DNA of 64,000 nt, from the NCBI GenBank assembly GCA_029255685.2, contig CM055312.2:6720649-6784648 (forward strand), given 5' to 3'. Below are positions 25,355 to 35,438 of the stretch, piece by piece. Under the pieces are notes generated by a model. The model was not told where the DNA came from, did no database searches, and saw nothing but the letters and a program-made list of their open reading frames with translations. This DNA comes from Silene conica (lineage: Eukaryota > Streptophyta > Magnoliopsida > Caryophyllales > Caryophyllaceae). The stretch's first letter is position 1; each line of letters opens with the position of its first letter. The position numbers were made by a program, and so were the translations under genes.

Positions 25355-27516
25355 TGAAGGGTATGGATACCGAGTACCTAAGAGGGGGAGGGGGTGAATT
25401 AGGTACTACTTAAAATTTTAACTTAACAAAGTTGACTTAATTAAATTAACTAATGATTAAGTACAGAGAAACAAAGGAAAGCAACGATTTCGTTGACTGT
25501 TAAGTTCATCTAGCAAGTGAAGTAGTGCTACTGTATGAAAGTAACAGATCTAGAAATCGTTGACTGAAACAGAAAGGAAAAGAAAAATAAAAGAACGATT
25601 AACTAAACAGAAAAGAGAAGAACGCAGCGGTTTTGAATTGGTTCGGCCAAAACTCTAACGGCCTACGTCCAATCTTCTTTTATTGAATAGCTAAGTAATC
25701 TACTCCGAAAACTTAAAACAAATTACAATAAAAGGACCAACAACCTACTCCGGTTGCGACTCTTAGTTCTTTTGACCACAATGTCTAAGAACATCAAACT
25801 AACAAACTAGTATAGATTACAAGATCAAGTTTTCCTCAAACTGATTCTTAAATGAATTGAGGAGGAACAACTTATTGATCAATCATAACTAGATAACAAA
25901 TCATAAACAGAAGCAACGATTAGACAGACTGTTTACACTTGAAGAGTTTGAAGACTTTTATAAAAACTTTGCAAAATCAGTAAAAAGAGATGAAGATTTG
26001 AAGAGAGAATTTTGCAAAGATGAATTTATTGCTCTAGAAGTCTTAGAAATAAATGAGGATGAAGTACTCCTTTTATAGAGAAAATATTGGATAAGGACCT
26101 TTGGGTAAAAGCCACAAAGTACACCTTAGGTGGCTATTTTCCAAAGGACAAAAGGAGTTGTACTTTTTTGTTTTTTTAAAATATTATTTCTTTGCTTTAG
26201 AATCTTCTTTAAACAGGAAAAGAGATTTTTTGGGCTTTGCAAAAATCAGAGTCATAAAGCAAATTTTCTTATAATTTTGCAAAGCTGAGATTTCGAAATT
26301 GAGAAAGCTTCAAGTGTACGGTTGCACGGGGCAACGATCTGTGTAACTGTTTCTTACGTTAGACGAGTTGTTATCTTTACAAAACAACGACACTTAGAGA
26401 TTTCTTTTGACAACGGAATATCAATGCTCTCTTGATTATGAACTTTCGAACCTGAAATGGAAACTTGAAAACACAATTAAATTGGGCTTGTCATCATCAA
26501 CAAATTGTATCCTAACAACTTGCCTTGTAATGCATCAACAACTTTATATATTAATTGCAATATTTGATTTTGTTATAAATAATGTGTCAGAAGTAGCAGA
26601 TAAAATAGTATCTGTGAAATAAAACTTTATAGCAAATGTGTTAATTTGTCGATATGTTAAAAGATAAATGGAATGAGACACATGATAGACACCGTGTGGG
26701 TTAGAGAATATGATAACCGAGATTTGTCGTCAACTCCCGTTCAAAAACAATTTGTAAAAACCCAAATTAAGTAGTATAATTTAGGGTGTCGAACGCGAAG
26801 ATGGTGGGGATATTGTGTAGTTACGTTCTAATCCTAGTCTAGTCGGGTAATAGATTTTGATGAATGGCTAGCAAACTAAGAAGTCAAAAAAACTAAGACG
26901 ATAATTCGATAAAGGGTAAATTAGGGTGTCGGGGGTCACTTAGGGTAGTCGATGATAGGGCACTGGTGAGCGAAATTTAGAGTCGTCGGTTCCCGCTTAC
27001 CAAACAATATTTTTTAAAAACCAAAATAGTAGTATAATAAGGTTGTCGATCGCAAGGATGGTGGGGATAATTGCCTAGTTTCGTTCGAGTCAAAGTTTAG
27101 TCGGGGGTAATAGATTGAGAGTGATGACTAACAACTAATGAGCAATAAAAGCAAAGATGTTAAAATAAGTCGATAAATAAAAGAACTCGGGTGTCGGGGT
27201 GACACGCCCAAAACGTCGCAATTAAAGACGCGCAAATTATCAATTTATATACACAAAACATGTTAATTATACTAATTATAAAACGAGTATAGCAACAAGT
27301 AAATGAGTCGAACCCAAGAGAAGCAGGGTTTTGCTAATGATTTCTAAAGATGTAAAAAGAATAATTAAAACTAATTAATAACAAGTATGTAAAAATGGGG
27401 GTTTTGGGGTTCGTTGAGAATGCAAACAAAAGCAAACAACATTCATATAAGAGTGAAAAGCAAGTAACCAAACAAACAAGTATTATGATGAAAGATTATC
27501 AAGTTTAAGAAAGATT
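25355..27516. repeat. 2,162-bp direct repeat, right copy (original site)
   Basis: It comprises A's 5' LTR (25,355-26,517), the target-site copy and genomic flank (26,518-27,199, including E's left target duplication), and the first 317 bp of element E (27,200-27,516). Here the sequence runs on into the whole of E, with matching CGGGG duplications, so this copy is the source and 16,683-18,844 the derived one. Confidence 0.88.
26523..27194. other. Genomic flank between A and E; old LTR-like DNA
   Basis: No gene. Two imperfect repeats (GGGTGTCGAACGCGAAGATGG near 26,784 and GGTTGTCGATCGCAAGGATGG near 27,041, each followed by a tract with AGTCGGG and GGTAATAGATT) resemble the start of Tat/Athila-type LTRs. 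The text appears to continue across E into 32,693 onward. A short 71-codon open frame at 26,407-26,622 has an exact twin at 17,735-17,950 because both lie in the 2.16-kb repeat; I do not consider it a gene. Confidence 0.55.
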
Positions 27517-28738
27517 TAACCCAACTCAATAAAGTGAGACACTTTAGTTAATAAAATCTCTTAATCAATCCTTAAACTAGAATTATTGTCCTATTAGTGA
27601 GATAGAATCTCCAAATTCCCTTAATAGAGGCCAACAACAAGGAAATCACACTTAGCAATTGACTCAACTCATTAATTTCTCCTAGTGGAAATGACACACA
27701 TAGGATAAATAACAAGAAGATAAAGCAATAGGAATTAATAGGTGCAATTGCTCACAAGGAAATTACACTTAATGAGTAATCACAAATTAATCTCTCTAAT
27801 GTCAATTAAATCAAGAAGAAATCACATTCATTAATCCAATGACAAGTTGTTGCAAAATGGGATTACAAGGAAACACACTTAATAAACCCAACAACAATAA
27901 ATTAAGGAAATTGGTGAGATTTAAACAACAAGGAAATCACACTTAGTTGTCTTAATCAAACAAAATTCCAAAATCATAACAATAAATCCAAGAGATTAAT
28001 AACAATAACAAAAACTAAGGAAAGATTAGAGTATCTTACAACCAAAGATTAGACCTTTGAGTTGGATTAAGAGAAGAGATTAGCTCTCCATTCAAGATCT
28101 AAAACTCAATTAAAAAAATAGTTCTCTACTAAAACAAAGGATAAAAGATAATATGAGATGGTAAGGGATGTAATCACCTCTTTATAGCCTAAACATAATT
28201 AGGGACAATGGGCCTCCAAACACAAGGTTAAAGCAATTTGGCAAAACAGGGCAGAGTGAATCGGCACGATGCCATTTTTGGAAATGAGAAAACCGCACGG
28301 TGCGGTTTTGCTACTGGGCAGCAATTTTCCAAAAGCCATATCTCCCTCGATACTTGGCCAAATGAGGCGTGTGACCTATCGTTGGAAAGCTAAGAACATA
28401 AGCTTTCACCTCCACTTGGCCTTGAATAGATTGAAGCTCTAGAACTCAAGATATACCCATTTGAAGTTGATTCTTATGAAACCGCAACTTCAATTCTTCA
28501 ATTGCTTCATACTTCCAATTCCTCATGTCTTAAGTAGTCTTCTTTCATGCTTGTAGATGTTTTGCACCATGCTAACTTCAAGACATGCCCTTACTTCCGA
28601 TAATTGCACAATATTCCATTACTAACCCCGACACTTGGAAATTGGCAATAATGACGTAAATCATCTAAAATCGCATTCCAATATCGCTTTATTGTACTTA
28701 GAATATGCTAAATAGATAGTAGAAATACGAGCTCATCA
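27200..28738 (-). repeat. 3' LTR of element E
   Basis: Bounded by CGGGG on the left and a purine-tract-like sequence (complement of ACACCCCACACTT, 28,740-28,752) on the right. It contains a short GC palindrome module at 28,261-28,310 (CGGCACGATGCC, then AACCGCACGGTGCGGTT). Confidence 0.9.
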
Positions 28739-28757
28739 AACACCCCACACTTAAGCC

Positions 28758-28776
28758 TTTGCTCGTCCCGAGCAAA
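28758..28776 (-). other. Perfect hairpin beside the polypurine tract of E
   Basis: TTTGCTCG and CGAGCAAA are separated by three bases, giving an 8-bp stem directly upstream (minus sense) of the tract that would prime plus-strand synthesis. Its position suggests a role in RNA 3' structure or priming, but that is inference. Confidence 0.6.
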
Positions 28777-29413
28777 CTATTATAGATCCAATCAACGACA
28801 AAAGGCTCACGAAATAAACATGGGTAAGCTCAAGCGATCCGGCTTTCTTTTCTCACACGTCATCCTACTTATATCTCCCTCATGACATTATCAACATGGT
28901 CACCATGCCGTTACAACATCATCACAAAAGTATGTGACCCAAAGCCTCCATGACGAACACTCTTCTCTCACACGTCCTCCTTATGTCTTCCCTCATCTAA
29001 AATGATCCTAGTCCACCAATCATTCTCCATTAACTCATCACAATTCATCACAACAACACTCCTTATCACTCCATTCATTTCAAACACAAGGTTACCATGA
29101 TCTTCAAGGCATCTCCTAACATACAAGTTGGTAACCACAACATCCTCCCAATTCCACACACAATTTCAAATGACAACAACAAAACAACCAATTCACTCCA
29201 TTCACCAAGTATACCAAGCACAAGTTACAAAATAATCCTCCAAGTCCCCCTCCTAGCCTTGACATACTTCTAACCTACCCTTTCGGCCTTCTAGAGCTCC
29301 ACCACTTATGCCACCACCGCCTAATGAAAGTATTCATGTATGTGACATGATTTCAAGGTTTCAAAGAGTAAACAAGATTTTTCAATTTTTTTTTCCTAAT
29401 TCTCTCATTTTGC

Positions 29414-29578
29414 CTAAACCGCCCTTTCGGGTTTTCGGTTTAGCTCTTTTCCTCGCCTCTACTCTCGTGGCTCGCACTCATTTTTTCGTTTTGCCCGGAG
29501 CGCCCTTTCGGGTTTTCACTCCGACCTCGGCCACTTTCCCATTTTTGCCTAGGATGCCCTTTCAGGTTTTCATCCTAG
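29414..29578 (-). other. Three consecutive hairpins with one conserved loop
   Basis: Three units share the 16-base loop GCCCTTTCGGGTTTTC (29,421-29,436; 29,502-29,517; 29,556-29,571 with one change). They are closed by unrelated but complementary arms: CTAAACC/GGTTTAG (29,414-29,420 with 29,437-29,443), CGGAG/CTCCG (29,496-29,500 with 29,519-29,523), and CTAGGAT/ATCCTAG (29,549-29,555 with 29,572-29,578). Each loop can form a further small CCC/GGG pair in the first two units. Stem pairing is kept while stem sequence differs, as expected for a selected RNA fold. The units lie downstream of gag in the minus-strand transcript of E. Confidence 0.7.
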
Positions 29579-29717
29579 CCGGGTTTTTCTCTTTTTTTTT
29601 TTCTTTTTTTTTCTTACAATATGAAATGAAATATATACAATATATTACAAGAGTTAAGAACTCATGTCCACCACCCCACACTTGTTCTTCACTTTGTCCT
29701 CAAAGTGATGGTGAACA

Positions 29718-30974
29718 TCAAACAACTTCCTTGTTCCATCGATTGTCAAGAGCGGAGCAACTCAACGCCCTTAACAACTTATCAAATACATTAGCCCACA
29801 AACAAGAGGAGTGACAATAGTAGAAAGTCAATAAAAACCAAGCATACGCAATGAAAACATATGCATTTGACAAGTGCTTCATGGTGCTTTTACGTTCGAA
29901 AAAGTATTCAATGTCACGATAAGGCTCTTTGAAAGAAGGGTTGGACTTGATAAAAACCAAGTAGGAGCAAGGAGGCACAAGTGGTTCTTTAGGAGCTTGA
30001 ATGAGTGGCTCTTTCATACAACCCAAGGATGACTCCTCTTTGTGTGGCCAAACCTCAACAAAAATATTTTTAGCTCCCTGATTAATTACATTCTCCTCAA
30101 AGTCCATTCTTACTAACTTCTTGGCCAAAGAAGGGTCACAACCAACATAGTCAAGAACCAAAACTTTCTCGTTTTCAACCTCAACCACCTCATGAATCAT
30201 TCCTCCTTGACCATCTTTCTCAAACACCCCAACCAACGACTCCTCAAAGGTCAATTTCGAACAAGAGTCACTATGAATAAATGAATCGTCCTCAAGGTGT
30301 GAAACATCAACTTTGGTACAAGGAATGTCATCAATGGGAAGCCCAATGAGTGGTGCCAAAGAAAGTTCCAAGTCACACCTATCATCTTCATCATCAAAGA
30401 AATAGTCATCCTCAAATTGAGACTCATTTATAACATGGACGGACTCTTCACCATCACTAGTTGTTTCAATATAATTAAGAATTTGATTCATTTGAGTTTC
30501 AAGATTAGACATTCTAAGTTGATTGTGTTGGAACAAGGTGGTTTGAAACTTTTTGGTGTTGGCTTGCATTGTCATTTGGTCTTTTTGTATTGTTATTAGG
30601 TTCATAGCAAGAGTTTTCAAGTTGTCTTCCAAGGAATTTTGTGGTTCATTTTGATGTGGCTTTTGAAATGAAGAGTTTGAAGGGGTTTGATAAGAGTTTT
30701 GAAACTCCCATTGATAAGTCTCATTAGCCAAGTATAGAAAAAATTCCCACTTCTCTTCATAACCAAAAATATATCTAAACTTCCCCTCACTTAAACGATA
30801 AACATGTAACACCGTTTCATCCTTCAAACCATTAAAGACCACATGACAAAGCTCCCAAGTTTGATAAGGGTATCGACATCTCGAGACAAAATTACCCAAC
30901 CTATCAAAATACTTGTAAAATGGTTCATCCTTACGTTGAGGAAAATTAAAAAGATGGGCCATTAAATCAAACAA
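29718..30974 (-). mobile_element. Gag-like protein of element E
   Basis: A 418-residue open frame. The N-terminal part (FNFPQRKDEPFYKYFDRLGNF, WELCHVVFNGL) resembles the retrotransposon gag fold of plant Ty3 Tat/Athila elements. A Gln/Asn-rich and helical middle (about 120-175) and an acidic region (EDDYFFDDEDD, near 195) follow, and a hydrophobic stretch near the C-terminus (YVFIAYAWFLLTFYY, about 370-390) could be membrane-associated. There is no CCHC knuckle, protease or reverse transcriptase. It is the only sizeable frame in the element. Confidence 0.7.
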
Positions 30975-31099
30975 AAGAGCAATTTAAACTACAAAAAACT
31001 AATTCTAATATTTACAAAAACTAGTTACACAACAAAGCACACAAAAACACAGAACTACTTTAAAAACACAACTAGAAACACTAACAAAACCGTTACCTT

Positions 31100-31116
31100 C
31101 CCCGGCAACGACGCCA
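31100..31116 (-). other. Primer-binding site of element E (tRNA-Asp type)
   Basis: The complement reads TGGCGTCGTTGCCGGGG, close to the TGGCGCCGTTGCCGGGG site common in plant Tat/Athila elements. It sits a few bases inside the 5' LTR (31,122-32,687) and sets the minus-strand orientation. Confidence 0.85.
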
Positions 31117-31121
31117 AAATT

Positions 31122-32687
31122 TGACACGCCCAAAACGTCGCAATTAAAGACGCGCAAATTATCAATTTATATACCACAAAACATGTTAATTATACTAATT
31201 ATAAAACGAGTATAGCAACAAGTGAAGGGTCGAACCCAAGAGAATGAGGGTTTTGCTAATGGTTTCTAAAGATGTAAAAAGAATAATTAAAACTAATTAA
31301 TAGCAAGTATGTAAAAATGCGGGTTTTGGGGTTCGTTGAGAATGCAAACAAAAGCAAACAACATTCAAATAAGAGTGAAAAACAAGTAACCAAACAAACA
31401 AGTATTATGATGAAAGATTATCAAGTTTAAGAAAGACTTAACCCAACTCAATAAAGTGAGGCACTTTAGTTAATAAAACCTCTTAATCAATCCTTAAACT
31501 AGAATTATTGTCCTATTAGTGAGATAGAATCTCCAAATTCCCTTAATAGAGGCCAACAACAAGGAAATCACACTTGGCAATTGACCCAACTCATTAATTT
31601 CTCCTAGTGGAAATCACACACATAGGATAAATAACAAGAAGATAAAGCAATAGAAATCTAATAGATGCAATTGCTCACAAGGAAATCACACTTAATGAGT
31701 AATCACAAATTAATCTCTCTAATGTCAATTAAATCAAGAAGAAATCACATTCATTAATCCAATGACAAGTTGTTGCAAAATGGGATTACAAGGAAACACA
31801 CTTAATAAACCCAACAACAATAAATTAAGGAAATTGGTGAGATTTAAACAACAAGGAAATCACACTTAATTGTCTTAATCAAACAAAATTCCAAAATCAT
31901 AACAATAAATCCAAGAGATTAATAACAATAACAAAAACCAAGGAAAGATTAGAGTATCTTACAACCAAAGATTACACCTTTGAGTTGGATTAAGAGAAGA
32001 GATTAGCTCTCCATTCAAGATCTAAAACTCAATTAAAAAGATAGTTCTCTACTAAAACAAAGGATAAAGGATAATATGAGATGGTAAGGGATGTAATGAG
32101 ATGAAATGAAAACCTAATGTAATCACCTCTTTATAGCCTAAACATAATTGAGGATAATGGGCCTCCAAACACAAGGTTAAAGCAATTTGGCAAAAAAGGG
32201 CAGAGTGAATCGGCACGGTGCCATTTTTGGAAATGAGAAAACCGCACGGTGCGGTTTTGCTACTGGGCAGCAATTTTCCAAAAGCCATATCTCCCTCGAT
32301 ACTTGGCCAAATGAGGCGTGTGACCTATCGTTGGAAAGCTAAGAACATAAGCTTTCACCTCCACTTAGCTTTGAATCGATTGAAGCTCTAGAACTCAAGA
32401 TATACCCATTTGAAGTTGATTCTTATGCAACCGCAACTTCAATTCTTCAATTGCTTCATACTTCCAATTCCTCATGTCTTAGGTAGTCTTCTTTCATGCT
32501 TGTAGATGTTTTGCACCATGCTAACTTCAAGACATGCCCTTGCTTCCGATAATTGCACAAAATTCCATTACTAACCCCGACACTTGGAAATTGGCAATAA
32601 TGACGTAAATCATCTAAAATCGCATTCCAATATCGCTTTATTGTACTTAGAATATGCTAAATAGATAGTAGAAATACGAGCTCATCA
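31122..32687 (-). repeat. 5' LTR of element E
   Basis: The partner of 27,200-28,738, with scattered differences and a small length difference near 32,095. The palindrome module recurs at 32,211-32,260. CGGGG follows at 32,688-32,692. Confidence 0.9.
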
Positions 32688-32994
32688 CGGGGTTACTATG
32701 GTAGGTCGGAAAAGAAACATGCAAATGGGGTCTATGGTCGCTCCTATAGTTGGTCTCGGTTCGTCTCGTCTTTCGATTTGACTCACCTAAAGTCAAGCCC
32801 TATCCTAGCTCTCGCTATAAACAAGGTCAACCAACATACATACATGTCTATGAGAGTCTTAGACTATCGCCATAGACAAACAAAGCTAAGAATCATGCCG
32901 AACCGTCGTTGAGGCATTTCATCGAACACATAACATGCATATAATGAAAACCCAACAAAAGAGAGTGCCCAAGTCTAACCCTAAGCAAGTTTCA

Positions 32995-33548
32995 TGTAAC
33001 AACCCGACCCACCACGTTCGTAACACATCCCCAATAAGATGGGAGGTAAGCCTTTGGGCCCATTATTTGTCCTCACTTAAGCCCAAAAGCACAAGGCCTT
33101 GTTACTAAGTGGTGGGTGGAAGTTATTATAAACATATCAAAAGCCTCACATTCTACCAATGTGGACAACTTTCCTCTCAAACTCTTGGGGTGTTACAAAC
33201 TCCCCCACTTAAAGAACACAACGTCCTCGTTGTGCCTCGAACTTGACCACAACCAGGTCCATAATCCACCCCCGCTAGGTGTGTGACCCGAGTACTCCCG
33301 ACCACAGGGTCACCACACGGTCGCAGGGTCGCTCTGATACCATTTGTAACAACCCGACCCACCACGTTCGTAACACATCCCCAATAAGATGGGAGGTAAG
33401 CCTTTGGGCCCATTATTTGTCCTCACTTAAGCCCAAAAGCACAAGGCCTTGTTACTAAGTGGTGGGTGGAAGTTATTATAAACATATCAAAAGCCTCACA
33501 TTCTACCAATGTGGGACAACTTTCCTCTCAAACTCTTGGGGTGTTACA
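32995..33548 (-). mobile_element. TRIM (miniature LTR retrotransposon)
   Basis: LTRs at 32,995-33,197 (203 bp) and 33,345-33,548 (204 bp), TGTAACAACCC...GGGGTGTTACA on the plus strand, differ by about one base. The 5-bp duplication TTTCA is at 32,990-32,994 and 33,549-33,553. The 147-bp interior holds only a primer-binding site (complement of GCTCTGATACCA at 33,331-33,342) and a purine tract (complement of AAACTCCCCCACTTAAAG) next to the left LTR. It encodes no protein and needs a helper. The near-identical LTRs mark it as young. An open frame across it (33,177-33,413) is an accident of composition. Confidence 0.93.
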
Positions 33549-34050
33549 TTTCATCACTACCAACCCACCATAGCATACCCCTAACCCTAGCAAGATAACT
33601 ACTCACTCATAATAGAGGCAAACAAACAAAACATTGTGGAGAAATTGCTAGACATGTTGGATAATGCAAAGGTAAACAAGTGAACAAAGAAAACTCAAAC
33701 AAAATAAAATAACTAAGTACAGAGAGGAGAGATTATATCAACAAATTGAATAAAGTGAGGAACTTTGATTACAAAATAAGAGTCTTCTCAAACCCTCCAA
33801 ATTACAACCAAAAATCCTCTAAGAAAAGTGCTAAGAATAACTAAGAGAGATTACCCAAATGATTAACTAAAAGATTAAACAAAAACTAAGGAAAAATTAT
33901 GAGATTTGATGTGATTTTTTGAGTCTAAAAATTTAAGTAATGAAACAGTAAAACCCTAGGAAAATGTGCCTTAAGAAATAAAAAGTTGCGTAAATGAAAC
34001 TGATACAAGTGCGTGTTTATATAGTGCGCGAAATTCTGAAAATGGACTCT

Positions 34051-34482
34051 CAGCCGGTCAACCGGCTGCCGTTTGGGACCGGCTAAGAGTCCAAATGTAA
34101 ACTTTTGACTTTTTCCTACAACGTAGCATGCAGCTCAGCCGGTCAGCCGGCTGCCGGCTTGGCACCGGCTAAGAGTCCAATTTCAAGCTTCTGAATTTTC
34201 TTCATTTCATTTTCCTGTACAGGTACTACGAGCCGGCCGACCGACTGCCGGTGAGTGATCGGCTAAGAGCCCTTTCTTTAGAATCTGCCCAAAATCAAAT
34301 TCCACGCATCTTCAAAATTGGCTAAGTATGGAGCCTATGTCCCAGCCGGCTGACCGGCTGCCGGTTGGCCACCGGCTGAGGACACTGACTTAAGTTTCTG
34401 ATTTTTTCTCTTCTTTTCTTTTGAAAGTCAAGGTCAAGGTCCCCTAGCCGGTGGACCGGCCGCCGGTCTGGGACCGGCTGAG
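34051..34482. repeat. Cluster of five GCCGG/CCGGC palindrome modules
   Basis: Five modules of about 40 bp, roughly 100 bp apart, follow the plan CAGCCGGTCAACCGGCTGCC, then a short spacer and ACCGGCTRAGAG. Each contains nested inverted pairs of CCGGT/ACCGG, able to form a GC-rich cruciform or hairpin in an AT-rich background. The spacer bases vary between modules, but the palindromic bases are mostly kept. Confidence 0.8.
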
Positions 34483-34706
34483 AAGGCCTGTGATGTTTTC
34501 TTCTCCAATTCTTCACTTTTTGCAACAAATCCGTCTCGTTTGCTCCCATTTCTTCGTTCCCGCCTCAATACCTACAAAACGGAAACCAAATAGGCATAAT
34601 CGAGGCAACGGGCATGAAATCAAGCAAAGGCACACAAATCGAGGTCGAAACGGGACCAAAAAGGAAGAAAAGATAATGAAAATCATGACCAATTTGGGAC
34701 TCATCA

Positions 34707-35438
34707 GGCACTAGGAGGTCGACTAAGTTGTCCTATGTAGGGATCTCGATCGATCTCACCTCTCGAGTCAACTCAAACCTAGGTCAAGGCTATCCTAGCT
34801 TTCGCTACAAATAAGCATAACCAACTCACAAACATGCAAAAACAAGCCCCCAACCGTCGTTAAAAACAAGCAACGCTAGAATCTAGGCCCAACTTTCGTT
34901 GAGGCATATCTTTAAACACTTAGCATTCATTATGAGAATAACCCACTACCATAGAACAAAAAGCCTAAAAACTGGCACAAAATTATCATCAAACTACACC
35001 CAAGGTTCCCCCTAACCCCAGGTATAATCTACTCACACATACTTAAGAAAAAAATGTAAACTATTGAAGGAGAATAGGCAAACATGATGAACAAAGCAAA
35101 GGCAAACATACCAAACAATTAAACTTAAAGGAAATGTAAACAAATGAGTAAACAATGTAAGAGAAGGAAAGATTATACCATAAATTGCATAAAAGGTTGG
35201 AACTTAGATTACACAAGAAGGATTCTTTCAAACCTCTTCAAATTACACCCAATAAAACTAGAGAAGAACTAAGAATAAACTAAAAGAGATTAACTACAAG
35301 ATTATCTAAAAGATTAAGAAAGTTTTGAAGTGATTAAGTGAATGAAATGAGTTTGTAGTGTAAAATATCTAAGAATGGAACAGTAGAAAAAAAAAAAACC
35401 TAGAAAATTGTGCCAAAGCTATGTAAAAGTTGCGTAAA
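34707..35438. mobile_element. Old Tat/Athila-type LTR, second copy, left part
   Basis: Continues at 46,917-47,523 after element B. It begins inside the LTR relative to the first copy (AGGTCGACTAAG..., GGATCTCG), so the two LTR copies are joined in tandem without an internal region between them that I can see. Confidence 0.6.

Larger units (their letters stand above)
16683..26517 (-). mobile_element. Ty1/copia element A, Sirevirus-like, broken
   Basis: A minus-strand copia element with LTRs at 16,683-17,845 (3') and 25,355-26,517 (5'). Both open TGTTAGGATAC and close CCCTTCA on the minus strand. The 5-bp target duplication ACTTG flanks it at 16,678-16,682 and 26,518-26,522. A tRNA-iMet primer site lies inside the 5' LTR. 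A long gag with coiled coil and two zinc knuckles, and a Pro/Ser-rich extra frame after pol, are Sirevirus (SIRE/Maximus) traits. Between the 3' LTR and the coding region sits a 999-bp copy of the element's right-hand flank. Gag looks whole; the pol region has about three breaks. Near-identical LTRs beside a decayed pol suggest that LTR identity understates its age. Confidence 0.88.
27200..32687 (-). mobile_element. Gag-only Ty3-type element E (TR-GAG-like)
   Basis: The LTRs are 27,200-28,738 (1,539 bp) and 31,122-32,687 (1,566 bp), opening TGATGAGCTCG and closing GGGCGTGTCA on the minus strand. The 5-bp duplication CGGGG flanks it (27,195-27,199 and 32,688-32,692). The primer site is of the tRNA-Asp type used by Tat/Athila elements. 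The 2.4-kb interior has one 418-residue gag-like frame and no pol, which fits the non-autonomous class described as TR-GAG. The LTRs differ by roughly 2-3 percent where I compared them, suggesting an age of about a million years at usual plant rates. It looks structurally whole for its class and would depend on a helper for reverse transcription. Confidence 0.88.
32693..34706. mobile_element. Old Tat/Athila-type LTR, first copy
   Basis: This LTR-like sequence ends GGGACTCATCA. It shares an extended but diverged alignment with 34,707-35,438 plus 46,917-47,523: ATCCTAGCT, CGTTGAGGCAT, AAGTTGCGTAAATG, TTTATATAGTGCGC and the GCCGG palindrome cluster occur in the same order. The two copies are in direct orientation. 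A TRIM (32,995-33,548) is inserted in this copy. No protein-coding content is seen. It is old by its divergence from its sister. Confidence 0.65.

Noticed and set aside
33177-33413. Minus-strand 78-residue frame
   Set aside because: It spans the junctions of a TRIM, which is non-coding.
34051-34482. CRISPR-like array
   Set aside because: Regular GC-rich repeats occur, but the units are palindromic LTR modules with unequal, related spacers, in a plant genome with no cas genes.
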